Shown one piece after another: positions 34,621-46,679 of a DNA stretch of 64,000 bases. The stretch covers positions 36,388,077 through 36,452,076 of the forward strand of contig NC_068973.1 of NCBI RefSeq assembly GCF_016808095.1, given 5' to 3'. The position numbers were made by a program, and so were the translations under genes. The notes beneath the pieces are model-generated. The model had not been told where the DNA came from and did no database searches. It saw only the letters and a program-made list of their open reading frames with translations. Source of the stretch: Vigna angularis (lineage: Eukaryota > Streptophyta > Magnoliopsida > Fabales > Fabaceae). Position 1 is the first letter of the stretch, and each line of letters starts with the position of its first letter.

Positions 34621-35774
34621 GCAGTATCCAAGACCAATAGTGCAATTTTCTCAAACGGTAGCATTAAAATAATTTGAATTCTTTAATTATAATAGTTATT
34701 AATCTCTTTCATTTTTTTTAGTGCGTGAAGCATGGATAATTAATAATGGCATGGACCAAATAAATATAGGCAATAGCCTCTCAAATTCATTTTGTGAGTT
34801 GCATATATTCGATATGCCTTCAACTGCTGAACCAAGCAACTAGATGTTTAAGAAATTGAATTGAACTGATAATGTGAAAGCACAATAACCAAAGCATGCA
34901 TGGAAATCCTTGTTGATTGTTGTCAGGAACATTGACTATGGTAATGTTAAATCAAACTCTTTATTGCAAACCATAATTATTATACATGTGCAAATCATGA
35001 TTACCTGCTTTAATTTCTCATAAAAATCCAGGACAACTTTCTTTCTAGAGGAAACAAAGTGAAGACATTTCTGATCTTTCTTTTACGTGTTGTCCTATTA
35101 AACTGCTACAAAATCTGCATTCTTTTGGAGCTCTCTTGTTAATATAGCTGCTGAAAATTCAGAGTAAACAGAGAAGTCCTTCCAAATAAAAGGTAGTAAG
35201 ACAACTTTTAAATTTTAAAGCTGTTTCTCACACATTTTCCTAGGGAAAAAAACAGTATATATAAAAACTTTTATATATATTCCTGCTAAATTTGAAAAGA
35301 GACTTAGTCTAAAAACATTCAACCGTGTCTCTGTATTTACCGATAGTGTAGTAAAAAACTGTTTGAGTATGTAGTAAAAAATCAAGTTAATTTTATTTCT
35401 AACTAATTTAAAGAATAACTTAACAAAAAATACTCCAATAAATATACATATATTTACATGTAATAAGATACGGCTTGTTTTAAAAATATAATCAAAATTA
35501 GAAATTAGATAAGGTAGTGTAGTAATTTAACTTAAAAAGATAAAAATATTTAAAAGAGAGTGGACATTCCTTTTTAAGATTATTTTTCAACATGTTTGTT
35601 CATCTATTTCTCTCTTCATCTCACAATTCGCCCTTCGTTCTTATTATTTTCCCTAATTTAAAAAGTTTATAAAATATTGTGCTAAGAAATAATTTCTCAT
35701 CTCCCTTTTACCAATCGGTATCTTGAATCTGAATCGGAGAAGAGAGAGACGCCGGCGGGTTTCGGCAGCGCCAT

Positions 35775-35807
35775 ATGAGAAGTGGAGGAACCGAGTTTAG
35801 TTCCTAA
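35775..35807 (+). promoter_or_regulatory. Upstream ORF in the UGNT1-like leader
   Basis: ATG at 35775 reads MRSGGTEFSS and then TAA, ending 51 bases before the main ATG at 35859. It lies in GC-richer leader sequence, so it is probably transcribed. It could lower translation of the transporter. Confidence 0.4.
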
Positions 35808-35858
35808 TCGCTAGTTCCGAATCGCGAAACTCAGATATCGAGGTTTGAGAATTGCGGA

Positions 35859-38800
35859 ATGCCTCTAAAACCGTCCTATTCGGCGGAGAATCTGATGCTT
35901 CCGGTATCCGATCCTCCCAACGAAGAAGACAGAGAGAGGCTTTTGAAGAGCGATAGTAAGACCTTCCGAGGACGAAGGATTTACGCTGCCATCTCTTACA
36001 TGTCATGTGCAGGTTCAGCTCACTCTTATTATTCAGTTTTTGGTGCATTTTGTATTCTTTTAATTCCCCAATTATTTAACTAATCGCAAAAATTTCCGCG
36101 TGCTTTTACATTTTGATTAATTAGTTGCTAATCTCAGGTTTTTGTTGCCTTGTAGTGCTCTTGATACTGTTCAATAAAGCTGTTCTTTCCTCCTATGACT
36201 TCCCGTCTTCGAGTATCGTCACGCTTCTTCAGGTTGTTCTACATTTTAATTTTCATTATTATTATTTGGATTAAAATTATAGTTCTCTCCACTCTGAACA
36301 ATAGGAAATTATGAACTGGACTAGAATGTCGGGGGAGGAAAATGTCTGGGACTCCTTTGTTTGCCAAAGGTTGAAATCAAATGGTTGGAATTGGACTATG
36401 ATCAGGTTCATAATATATTTGATGTAAGGGCAAATCACCTGTTTGGTCCTGAAACTGTTAGGTGCTGAGAAAATGGAAAGAAAGTCCTCGGAACTGCAAT
36501 CAATCAGTCAATCTCTTTTACATGCAACATGTGATTTGAAGTGATAACGTTAGCGTATATTTTAAGAACTTAGATGAAAGAGTAACAGTTTCAAGGATTT
36601 ATTTGGTTTTTCTTGGTTTTAGGAAGCTGTGTGACAGAGCTTGACACTTTTCTTCAGGGAAAAACATTGTAATTTAATTTGTGGCATCACTTGCTTGAAA
36701 GTGTAACTAAAATAACTTTGTTCTCAATTATTCTTAAAAGCAAGAATACAATTGATAAAAAAAAAAATATCTTTTTCCTCATCTTCTGACTACAAGAAAG
36801 CTTGCCTAATTATTCTCGTGTTACAGTCCTTAATTTCTCAGTGATTGAGAATCAATCTACGGGACATGTAAATTAGGTTAAACTTTCACCTTGATGCCAC
36901 TTTCCATGATTAAGGGATAAAATTTATGTCAAAGTTCTTTGGAGGACCAAAATAATGACTCATGTGGCTTTAGGGTATGTTTGGAGGGAAAAGGGAAGAG
37001 GGGGGACACATTTAGAATTTAAATTGAATGCACAAATGATGTAAAGGTTTTTACACCATAATACAATCACAAATTATCGTGCATTGACTTCCAGTCGCAA
37101 ATTTTCAATGGCTATAATCCAATCATAACTTGCCATGAAAGATTAGTTTGTAATTTTTTTAATAAGTACTTTAAATGTCATATTTATGATTATTCTTGAT
37201 TGTTTGCTGTATTTAATTTTTTTCCACTGCATGAAAATTAAACTAATTTATGGGTAAATAGTATATGCACTGAGTGTAAAGGATTCTTTCACTATCATCT
37301 ATTCATGGACAGTCATGAATAATAATTTGTTAAATTTTACAATAACTACCTTAGATATCATATGATGACTATTAATCTATTGACAGTACATAGTAATTAA
37401 ACTCTAAGTGTATACTAATTTATCATTTTATTTCTTTAATCTTAAAAATTTATCAAACTAGAGAATATTTTTTTGAAAACAAAAATTTGTCCTCCCTTCC
37501 CATTTAGGAGATTAAAATGGAGGTTTAATCTATAAATTGACTGTGCTACACTAAGCTCTCATTTTCGCTTTATTTATTGACTCTCACTATTTTTCCCAGT
37601 CTGCTATTGTTCATATCTTCCTCTGTTTTGCTCTATCCATGCTTCTGAGCTTCTTTCTCAACTGAAACTTAGGTTTCTTGCAATCAAACAAAATCCGTAC
37701 AGTAGTTGAAGTTCTTAAATTAAGGTTTATCCAAGTTAGTTAAAGAAATAATGCAAAAGCTACATTTCACACATTTGATATAGAAATGATATATTAAATG
37801 TAAAATGTGTAGGAAAGTGTGTGGTTTCTATACCTTGTTTGACCACTCTGGCCCTGCAACTTGAATACAAATAAAATCATCCTGGATCTCCATTAGACCT
37901 TTTTCATACTTTTAAACATAATTCTATGCTTCTTACCACTGCAGATGGTATGTTCATGTTGTTTTCTTTATGTATTGAGGCGCTGGAGGATGATTTCTCT
38001 CATAGCAGGCGAATCAGTTATTACAGCAGATAACTCGAAGAAGTTTGTGCCACTGAGGACTTTGAAGCACACTCTTCCTCTAGCAGGAGCATATTTACTT
38101 TACATGGTATGCCCTTCCTTTTATTTGTAGGAAAAATTTTCTATTGTAATTTTTTCTGTTTTTTATTTTTTCATTCACTTCTGTTCAAAAGTTAGTCACC
38201 ATGGAGTCTGTTCGTGGAGTAAATGTTCCAATGTACACCACCCTTAGGAGGACCACAGTGGTATTTACAATGCTTGTAGAATATATGCTGATGGGGAATA
38301 GGTACACATCTTCTGTCACTTTCAGGTAGATTACCCTTTTCCAATTGCATGATATGACATACAGAATTACAGATCCGTATTGTGCTCAAATAAATCTTTG
38401 ATGATTTAATGCATGTGAAATTTGGTGAGGCATGATGAATGTATAATTTAGGTAGAGTGGAAAATGTTCCACAGTCCTAGAAATATAATAAACCATTCAT
38501 GTCTCTTCTCCTAATAGCTTATCCTAACATAGAATTTGACACTCTACAACCAAGTGGTTAGGCTCGTGCATTGTGCATTGTGCATTGTGCATTGTGCATT
38601 GTGCATTGTGCATTGTGCATTGTGCATTGTGCATTGTGCATTGTGCATTGTGCATTGTGCATTGTGCATTGTGCATTGTGCATTGTGCATTGTGCATTGT
38701 GCATTGTGCATTGTCGATACCTAAGCCCAATAGCCTTTTGCAAGAAAGGGCATTGGGAGACTAATTTAGTGACAATATTTTGAGGACTAAAGCAGCGAAA

Positions 38801-41232
38801 AAAGAATCTGAAGGATTAATTTGGTGGCTAAAACTTTTTAGGTACTGATGTTTTGTAATGACTCATGTTTCTTTGGAGGCCCAAACTGAGTCTTTACTCA
38901 AAAGAAAAATAAATGGTTATCTGTTTATTTGTATATCTCTCCCTTTTTCCATTATAACTCAATGAAGTTAAATTTAAAAATTGTTCTTTGATTGAGCATC
39001 TCCCTGATTCCTTCATTTAACTGAAATTTGTAAGGTTGTTATCAGTGTTGGCTTGATTGTCTTCGGTGCATTTATTGCGGGAGCACGGGATTTCTCCTTT
39101 GATGCCTATGGCTATGCCATTGTTTTCCTGTCAAACATCACTACAGCTATATATCTTGCAATGATAGCCCGTGTTGGTTGTATTCCTATCCTGTCTCTCG
39201 TTCAGAAACTGGAAGTTCTATACCTTTGTCCGTGTAGTTGGACTGCTGTTTCTTATTTTTTTTGCATTGTGTCTTTTTTCAGGAAAAACTAGTGGCCTTA
39301 ATAGCTTTGGCCTTATGTGGTGCAATGGTAAGCTGATCGATTGTATAAAATGGCCTATCAAACTTTTATTTTCCTGGTAAAAGAAATCACGCTTGGTTTT
39401 CTTTTAACATCTCTGTGACTTGAAATATTTTTTTCTTGTGATATAGGTATCATATGTGGGCCCTTTTTGGTTATTTGGACGTTAGTACGGGGTGACTTGA
39501 AGATGACACTCAACTTTCCATACCTTTTTTCACCTGGTTTTATTGTATGTTATGCTCGGGCTTTCTCCATTTACTAATTAGCAGTATTGATCCTTAGTTA
39601 CTTGCCAAAATATACTTTTTTCTATCCTTCAAGTTGTCTAGAATTAATCATATAATCAAATTTCTTCTTCCCTCTTCTGCACTTTTATAGCTTGAGCTAT
39701 TTTCTGTCTCATTTTGTTGGAAAGAGGGTTATATACTTAGGTAGTAAAGTACACTTGAAAAAGTGCAAACAGACCTAGTCTGATTTCTATCATGTGTTCC
39801 ACATGGCTATTCTGTTGACAATTTGATGGTATTTTGTAGCAATCTGCTGGAGCATTTTGGCTCATTTTAACTGCGTGACCAAAGTATTTTGTTTCCATCA
39901 ATTTAAATGTCCATAACGTTTGATCATAGAGAAACAACTGCTGAATGGGTTATAGCAATCTGGTTCAAGTTTTAAATCAAGATTCCTCTTAATATTTATA
40001 TTTGACAAGCTGTGTTTTTATGTGTTTTGGGTGCAGGTTGTTTTACTTTTTTCCTGCATACTTGCTTTCTTCCTGAATTACAGTATTTTTCTGAACACAA
40101 CTCTCAATTCAGCTCTGACTCAGACAATATGTGGTAATCTGAAGGTTTGTTCAGTCGTTAGCGGTGTTGCCATTAATGTGTTTTGTATTGTTCCAGATTG
40201 GCACTGATAATGTATAAGCGTTCTATTTTATGGTGTCATCATAGTACCTAATTACTGCATTGATTTTTGCAAGGACTAAGTGGGTGGAGTCAATATTTTC
40301 TGGTAAATTAAAAATTTGACCAATATTAGGGTAGAAACAGAGGTGCGTTGGTGCACTTCTTGCCTATTAAAACTTGGAAACTGGGGAAATCTACTAGTAC
40401 TTTTTGGTGTGGAATGAGAGAGAGAGAGATGGAGCAAGTATAAGGAACTATTAATTGCTTATGGACGTTGGTTCGTGTTAAGAGGATGGGGGTGCGCTTG
40501 GTTGTGAAGCAATTCAAACTGTACTCTCTGAATAGTGAGGGGTATTTAAATTTGAATTTGGCTCTCGTATTCATCAGAGAGGATATATTTGAATTATAAA
40601 TGTTCATTAAACAATTGATGAAAAAGAAACATAACTTAGCATATTAGTGCAGAACAGTTGTTTCTGATTGATGGGTCATAGTAATGATCTTTGATTGACA
40701 TTGGAAACCTTTAATTAAGACATAGTGCTAGAGTAGGATTTTATCTTTGGTTGCTCTCCTTTTTATTGAATAAAAATATGCCACTTCTCAACACAACATT
40801 GTGTTTTGTTTTTTATTTTAGAATACACCAAAGATAGAATATGTTTACCTAACGCTGCCTACTTAAAACTTACCACAATATCTTCATTTTAATTGGATTA
40901 AGGTATATATTGTGGTGTAAACTCATTTCTACAGTCCTTACATTCATTTTAGATTATTGCAATAATTAAAGACTGTATTTGAATTTTATGCACGGACTCT
41001 AAATATTCTGAATATATAAATGTCCAGGATCTATTCACTATTAGCTTTGGCTGGATAATTTTTGGTGGGCTACCATTTGATTTTGTGAGTACTCTTGTCC
41101 CGACTGATTTTTTATCATTCGAGGTATTTTTCTTGTTCATATGCGTTTTTGTTGCAGTGGAATGTAGTGGGGCAACTTCTGGGTTTTGTGGGCTCTGGTT
41201 TATTTGCCTACAATAAGCTCATCGGTAAATAA
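35859..41232 (+). CDS. UGNT1: UDP-N-acetylglucosamine transporter, UGNT1-like
   Basis: Ten exons: 35859-36012, 36156-36232, 37945-38106, 38192-38325, 39046-39176, 39283-39327, 39447-39544, 40037-40144, 41028-41084 and 41158-41232; the frame stays open across all nine introns, giving 346 residues. It is a member of the drug/metabolite (TPT/NST) superfamily with about ten membrane helices. Signature stretches are VLLILFNKAVLSSYDFPSS, VPMYTTLRRTTVVFTM, VGLIVFGAFIAGARDFSFDA, SGLNSFGLMWCNGI, FFLNYSIFLNTTLNSALTQ and ISFGWIIFGGLPFDF. The end, NKLIGK, has a Lys-rich tail. In Arabidopsis UGNT1 (At4g32272) moves UDP-GlcNAc and UDP-GalNAc into the secretory lumen for N-glycans and lipids. Acceptor 39046 is chosen over one 10 bases upstream because only it keeps the frame and gives SVGLIVFG. 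Intron 2 carries a MITE-like insert and intron 4 a perfect 7-bp minisatellite. Confidence 0.94.
36972..37510. mobile_element. Possible MITE in UGNT1-like intron 2
   Basis: The left end GGAAGAGGGGGGACA (about 36994-37008) and the right end TGTCCTCCCTTCCC (about 37489-37502) are near-perfect inverted copies flanking about 500 bp of non-coding AT-rich DNA. The left border reads GGGTATGTTTGGAGGG, a motif that recurs in plant hAT- and Mutator-like short elements. No clear target duplication was found. Confidence 0.45.
38566..38714 (+). repeat. Perfect GTGCATT heptamer minisatellite
   Basis: 149 bases made of about 21 identical GTGCATT units with no visible substitution, in intron 4 of the UGNT1-like gene. 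Because 7 is not a multiple of 3, every frame cycles through 7-residue peptides, which creates false ORFs on both strands. It is preceded by AAGTGGTTAGGCTCGTGCA, which resembles a tRNA-type box A. Confidence 0.97.
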
Positions 41233-43282
41233 CTCACTCAAGTTTGTGCAGTTGATGTCTTTATTGTTTAGGGACTACCATTTACATCTGTTATCTGACC
41301 AATACATCCCTTTACAAGGAGAACCTTTAGAAGGAGAAGAATCTGAATTGATTCTACACGTACTCTAATCTAATTTATTGGGAGATTTTGTTGAGTCAAA
41401 GTTGACATCAAGACATATCTCATGGCCTTAGTATATTCTCCCTGCCTTTGATCTAGCAATGAGTTCACCTAGTTTATTTGATGAATCCATTGCACCCTTC
41501 TCCACATGACGGGGAGGGAAATTTTTTGAGTTTACATGTCTTTATTAATTTTTTTTGGGAGGTTGAAGAAGACGGGATTAGAGAGGGACGGTAAGCTTAA
41601 CAGTTTTGAGGTTCGAATGTAGGATATAGATATCCATTTCTGGACTTCACATGTGTACCTGTTCGTTATGTTTTTGGGAGAGTAAGCTAAACGGTTGAGG
41701 GTCAATTATAAGATCATATTTATATCCCAAACAGAACTTATGCGCCTTCTCTTTGGTCTGTCAAACTCTTGCCCCCATGCATCTCATTTTTATTTTACAA
41801 CTCTACAAATAATAACTACGGGAAAATTACAAAAAATTGCTTACCTAATAGCTAAAATGTCTGCTATTCTTTGACAGCATAAATGTACGTTTAGTAATTT
41901 TAAAAAATATATAAGTTACCAAGTGGAGGTCGGCCAAAAAACTTCACGGATCAAAAACGAAGTTAGGTAGCAATAAAAGCTGAACTCTTTTTGTTTTACA
42001 TGAGGTTACATGAGTTCAATTTAAATATATTCATAAATTTGATGATTTTTATAATAATTACTTTAATACTGTATTCGGATGAAGTATTTTTTAAAGGATT
42101 ATTCAATATTTTAGAAATTTAAAGTATTTGATGACGAAATATGTTATTTAGGTAAAAAAATTAAAAATATAAAATTATAAGAGTATTTTAATTATTTAAT
42201 TGTAAATTTCACAAATATAAGAATTTTAAATTATTGTTGCTCTTTTTCTCTGACATCTAAGTTTTTTTTTTACGATATTTTTGTTTTTACTCCTCAAAAA
42301 TTATATATTTAAAAGTAAAAGTTGTCACTAAAATTAACTTCTTAAATTTGTATTTAGTTTTTTATTTTTTATATACACTGGAAATTAAATTACCGTGTCT
42401 AAATTAAGAAATTTAAATTAAAAAGGTTTGAATTGATTCATACAAACAAAAATTTGAAATTTATAAACTTAAATTAAAACAATACTAATTACAAACATCA
42501 CCAAATTCTCAAAATTTTAAAATTTCTCACTCGATCCAACTTAAAGATTTTATTAGCATGATTTATGATTGATTAACATTCTCATCAATTACACCAGCAA
42601 TATACGTAAGTTAAACTCTTATTTTATTAATTAGGAAGAGTTGCCATAGAAAGTCATAGTTTTGCAATAAATTAACTTAAATAACAATAGTAATTATAAA
42701 TATTTTCCCTCAAAACAATACTTAATATACAATTAGAGAAAAAAAATAAGTTTCCAGCTAAGGTAATATGATATGATAAAAGAAAATAAATGTGTATATG
42801 TGTAACAAAATTAAGGTCTATGTGTATCATTGTTCTTTTTTATATGTAATATTCTCTTTCTAAATCAATCCTTTAAACTAAGTTAGTCCTTTTCAATTAT
42901 GCAGCACAAAAATACATACATTTATCCAATATTTTTTTACTGAATAAATATATTTTATATATAAATATACATATATATTTATCCAATGCATATACACATG
43001 CATTATGTATATAGTATAAACAAATAATAATAATTCTAATTATGTCATTGAGACACATAGATAAATGTCATGATGATGTTAAATTTGATTTTTACTTTAT
43101 TTCTTCATTTCTCAACCTGATTTTATAAAAATTGATCATTATTACAGAATGTGTTTATTTGTCTTCCCTGACAAGAAAAGGAGAAGGAAGAGAAGGGGGC
43201 GCGTAATAACGGTTACAGAAGTTTGGGCGGAACGTAACCGTTCTGCAGAAGCCGCTCTGCAACAACCATTCTCCGCCGATCG
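41233..43282. other. Spacer between the UGNT1-like and ubiquitin-fold genes
   Basis: 3' UTR of the transporter, then AT-rich DNA without a supported gene. The last 130 bases are GC-richer and include the 5' leader of the next gene. A frame starting at 43149 overlaps that gene's exon 1 in another phase and is a shadow. Confidence 0.5.
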
Positions 43283-45284
43283 ATGTCAGTCACAGACGAA
43301 TGCTGGCTCCGTTTCCACATTAATAATTCGTTTGGTTCAAATTCACAATCTCCCTCACGTTCCTACAAACACCATGGATTAATGTATGACAATCCAGCCA
43401 TCGTGATGCATGTGGGTGACAGAAGCTTCATGATTCTTTCCAACGGAAGCTATCGGCGATCGTCAAGCATGAGCGTCAAAGACGACACATTTTACTACGA
43501 CAAGCCTCCTTCCCAGACGCTCAACCTCTCCATAATCAAATTGGACGCCTCTTTCTTCCGTAATTCGATTCTCTTTCTTCTACTTTTGTAACTCTTTTCA
43601 TTTTTTTTCTCTCATTTTATTTTCGTCAAACGTTCCTGGACATTGATTTCATGCATGATTCTGTTTGCAGGCATTGAAGTCTCAAATGAAGCAACTGTTG
43701 CAGAACTCAAGCAGGCTGTGGAGGACATTTTCGCTCACGTGCCTCTGAAGGGCGCGGGGAAAATATTGTGGTGTGTGTATTAATTGATTAATTTAATAAA
43801 GATCTTACGTATGTTTCTGAATGTGTAATTTCACTAATTTGATTTTGTAAATTCTATACGTTTTTATTATAAGTAAAACAGGGGAGTTTTTTCCTTTTTT
43901 CTTTTTTTTTAAATATGGAGTTTCTGTTTACTTAATTAGTTCATCATCATAATATGTTGCTGGGTTTTTCTTTGAATTATTATTCATTTGTTTCTGTAGG
44001 CCACTTGTTTGGCGGCAATTCTGCTTATCCTATCAAGGACATAAATTAGTTACAGAGACGGATTACCTTCGAGATTATGGCATCAAGGATGGTGACCAGG
44101 TTTGTGTCAGATTTATAGAAGAGCAAGCTTCATCCTTGTATGCCTTCAACATAGATTATGATTATATTTTTCGTGTGACTTTGACGTGGCAATACTACAT
44201 TCTACCAAAGATTTGAAAATGGAGTCTAAACTTGTTTTGTTTTTACTCTATAGTTTCATTTTTATGATGTGTTGTGGTTAGGCTGTAGAACTTAGAAGCC
44301 TGTAGCTGTTATGACCATTGACTCATGTTTGTTTTGGTCTTTGCAGCTTCATTTCGTGCGCCATATATCTGACACTGACAGTTACAATAAGCAGTCAAAG
44401 AAACGATATTTCAATTTGAAAAATAAACGCATGAGGTATGCAGTTTTCAATATAACCATACAAAGCATTATGTTGCCATCTTGCATGTGATGAAATTTTA
44501 CTTTTGTACTGTCATTGTTGAAAATCAGCTCTATCAGGCTATGAGCTATCTACCCTATAACTTTATCTCATTTCTAATTAAACTGTGTTGATGCATTGTG
44601 GTGCCTTCCAAATGAAATTCACGAATGATACACGACCCGTTTTAATTTAACCTTTTCAGTTACATGTCAAATATTTACATAAGTAGATGCTGCAGATTTG
44701 TATAGTGTGTTTCTTTATTAAAGGTATACAATTTAAAATCATAGAAGACACCGTAGCTAGAGAGGTCTTAAATATGTGATATGCCTCGAAAATTACCATT
44801 ATGATTATTTTATTAGAACTTAAATGATTTTCTTTGAAACGGTGTGGAACCAAAGATGGGAAATTTGGAAATTCGTCTTGTTGAATTTCATGCACGTTGC
44901 TATAATGTTCTCAAACAAGTCCTTACACTACTTGGATGATATCAATGGAGGTGCAGGTCATCTCATCAACTGAATATATATCAACGGACAGAACATAACG
45001 ATGACGAAGACGACATTGGTTTGAATGGTATAGTCATAGAGAATGGGAATATCCAGAATTACAATGCAGAAATTCGAGGAGGAAAGAGCTGGCTATCTGG
45101 TTTTTTGGGAGGACTATTCTCACACAGCCGTCTGCCAGTTGTGAGAAGACATGGAACCGAGGGTAGGATTTGCTGCTCAATGATAGCAAGATTTATCGTG
45201 GGCAGTTTTAAAAAAATTAGAAGAGTTCTACGCTGTTGGAGGAGGCAGCATCACTCTCGGAGACCCACATGGAGAGAATTTTGA
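43283..45284 (+). CDS. Ubiquitin-fold protein with a SNRNP25-like domain
   Basis: Five exons: 43283-43559, 43671-43770, 44000-44099, 44347-44435 and 44957-45284, with consistent phases, giving 297 residues. The N-terminal 80 residues are Ser-rich and poorly conserved. Residues 80-170 form a ubiquitin-like beta-grasp domain: LNLSIIKLDASFFRIEV, ATVAELKQAVEDIF, WPLVWRQFCLSYQGHKL, DYLRDYGIKDGDQLHFV. This pattern is typical of the U11/U12 snRNP 25-kDa protein and its plant paralogues; there is no C-terminal GG, so it is not a conjugated modifier. The C-terminal 110 residues include KSWLSGFLGGLF and a strongly basic, Trp-containing end (FKKIRRVLRCWRRQHH). It corresponds to At4g32270 as I recall. 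A role in minor-intron splicing is possible, but the long extensions argue for a distinct, unknown job. Confidence 0.88.
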
Positions 45285-46031
45285 TGGATTTTGCACTTTA
45301 ATCATTTTAACCTCTTGTCTTTATACCCACTGTAAAGAATTTTTCAACAGTACTTGCTTTGGTTAGTTTATGGTCTTCAGCGATAGAGACAATAATAACA
45401 GGACGAAACACGGGCTCGTACCATATTGCGGTTGGACTTTCTCATATCACTGTACAGAACGATGTGCCTTGGGAATTGTAGTAAGCTCATAATGCTAAAG
45501 TCTATCAGGCACGACATACCTTTAGATTACTTAGTTGCTGCAGTTAGGGTCAAGGCCTACCTGCAATGGAAAAGTTTTTCAGTTGCTTTAATGTAACTAA
45601 GGATAATGATTTCCTACCCAATTTGTGACAAGGTAGAAAGTCATTAAAATTGTTGGTTTGTTTTACTCAATTGCAGCTGATTTTGACAGTGACATTCTTG
45701 TGCACTCATTTTCTTTTTAACTATTCAGTCCACATTCTTGTCTTACTTGCAAGTAAGCTACACCGAATCTGTATATTTGGGCCTAGGGAGAATTAAGTGG
45801 ATAGGTGTTATTTGGGTAGACAACAAATGGGCCAAGGCCTGATCCATTTAGATGGGAACATTCCTATTTGTTTGAGTGTCCTTCAGACTCCATTAGCCAG
45901 CCACTGCCACACAACCTCATGAATTTGTGTGGCGAAGAATTTAGATAGCCCTCGTCTCAAATCCTCTTCTTCTCTCCAATCCAATCCTCAGACTGAGCTG
46001 AGACACACATCCTAATCACCAAGCAGTAGCC
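45285..46031. promoter_or_regulatory. 3' UTR of the ubiquitin-fold gene and promoter of ATPG
   Basis: Two TGGGCC (site II-type) elements at 45778-45783 and 45828-45833 stand 200-255 bp before the ATPG start; such sites are frequent in promoters of highly expressed plant genes. No good TATA box is seen. A 9-codon upstream ORF (ATG at 45919, stop ending 45948) lies before the main ATG, if the transcript begins far enough upstream. CT-rich leader sequence (TCCTCTTCTTCTCTCC) follows at about 45961. Confidence 0.45.
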
Positions 46032-46679
46032 ATGGCAAACATGATTATGGCTTCCACCAAACCTTTGGTTCCAGTCTACACCAATTCTCGTTCTCCCACA
46101 CCCAAACTTCCTATTCTCCAAATTTCACTCCCCAAAGTCCCAACCCTTAAACTGAAACTCCCAATATCCAAGCCCCAGATGCTATCCCTCCTGGGCGGAA
46201 TAGCACCACTGATTTTGGCTCAGCCCTCCCTCGCAAGCGAAATAGAGAAAGCTGCACTATTCGACTTCAACCTGACCCTGCCCATTATAATGGTAGAGTT
46301 TCTGTTTCTGATGGTTGCGCTGGACAAAATATGGTTCACCCCACTTGGGAAATTCATGGACGAGAGGGACGCGGCGATCAGGGAGAAGCTAAACAGCGTG
46401 AAGGACACGTCGTCGGAGGTTAAGCAGCTGGAGGAGAAGGCGAATGCCGTGATGGCGGCTGCTCGGGCGGAGATTGCGGCGGCGCTGAACGCGATGAAGA
46501 AGGAGACGCAGGCGGAGGTGGAGCAAAAGATTGCGGAGGGAAGGAAGAAAGTGGAGGCTGAGCTGCAAGAGGCTCTGGCTAACTTGGAGAGGCAAAAGGA
46601 AGAAACCATCAAGTCCCTTGATTCCCAGATTGCAGATCTTAGCCAGGAGATTGTTAAAAAGGTTCTTCCCGTTGCTTAA
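46032..46679 (+). CDS. ATPG: ATP synthase subunit b', chloroplastic (CFo subunit II)
   Basis: Single exon of 215 residues with a good start context (AGCCATGGC). Residues 1-50 are a Ser/Thr/Pro/Lys-rich chloroplast transit peptide; [19 protein letters not shown] (50-68) looks like the hydrophobic second part that directs entry to the thylakoid, with cleavage after Ala-69 or nearby. The membrane helix is at about 81-103 ([20 protein letters not shown]), followed by [19 protein letters not shown] and a long Ala/Glu/Lys-rich coiled coil to the end. Subunit b' pairs with plastid-coded subunit b to form the peripheral stalk that joins the CFo proton channel to CF1. It is the nuclear gene known as PDE334 or ATPG (At4g32260); mutants are pale or die as seedlings. 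The high-GC coding region (Glu/Ala-rich) makes a long antisense frame at 46220-46612 that is not a gene. Confidence 0.97.
   Translation: MANMIMASTKPLVPVYTNSRSPTPKLPILQISLPKVPTLKLKLPISKPQMLSLLGGIAPLILAQPSLASEIEKAALFDFNLTLPIIMVEFLFLMVALDKIWFTPLGKFMDERDAAIREKLNSVKDTSSEVKQLEEKANAVMAAARAEIAAALNAMKKETQAEVEQKIAEGRKKVEAELQEALANLERQKEETIKSLDSQIADLSQEIVKKVLPVA

Larger units (their letters stand above)
30582..35700. other. Shared upstream region of two divergent genes
   Basis: About 5 kb between the divergent IAA29-like and UGNT1-like genes. The right part ends in the leader of the transporter. A second CACGTG lies at 31810-31815. A promoter-like CTATAAATATGA occurs near 31930, but no coding sequence follows it that I recognise. 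A MITE-like copy sits at about 34040-34620. The frame at 31756-32025 has no domain, splice context or homologue that I know. Confidence 0.5.

Noticed and set aside
38524..38783. Several frames on both strands with CIVHCAL- or QCTMHNA-type repeats
   Set aside because: A perfect 7-bp repeat leaves frames open by chance; the array is inside an intron of the transporter gene.
46220..46612. 130-residue minus-strand frame over ATPG
   Set aside because: Ser/Ala/Phe-rich shadow of the Glu/Ala/Lys-rich coiled-coil coding sequence.
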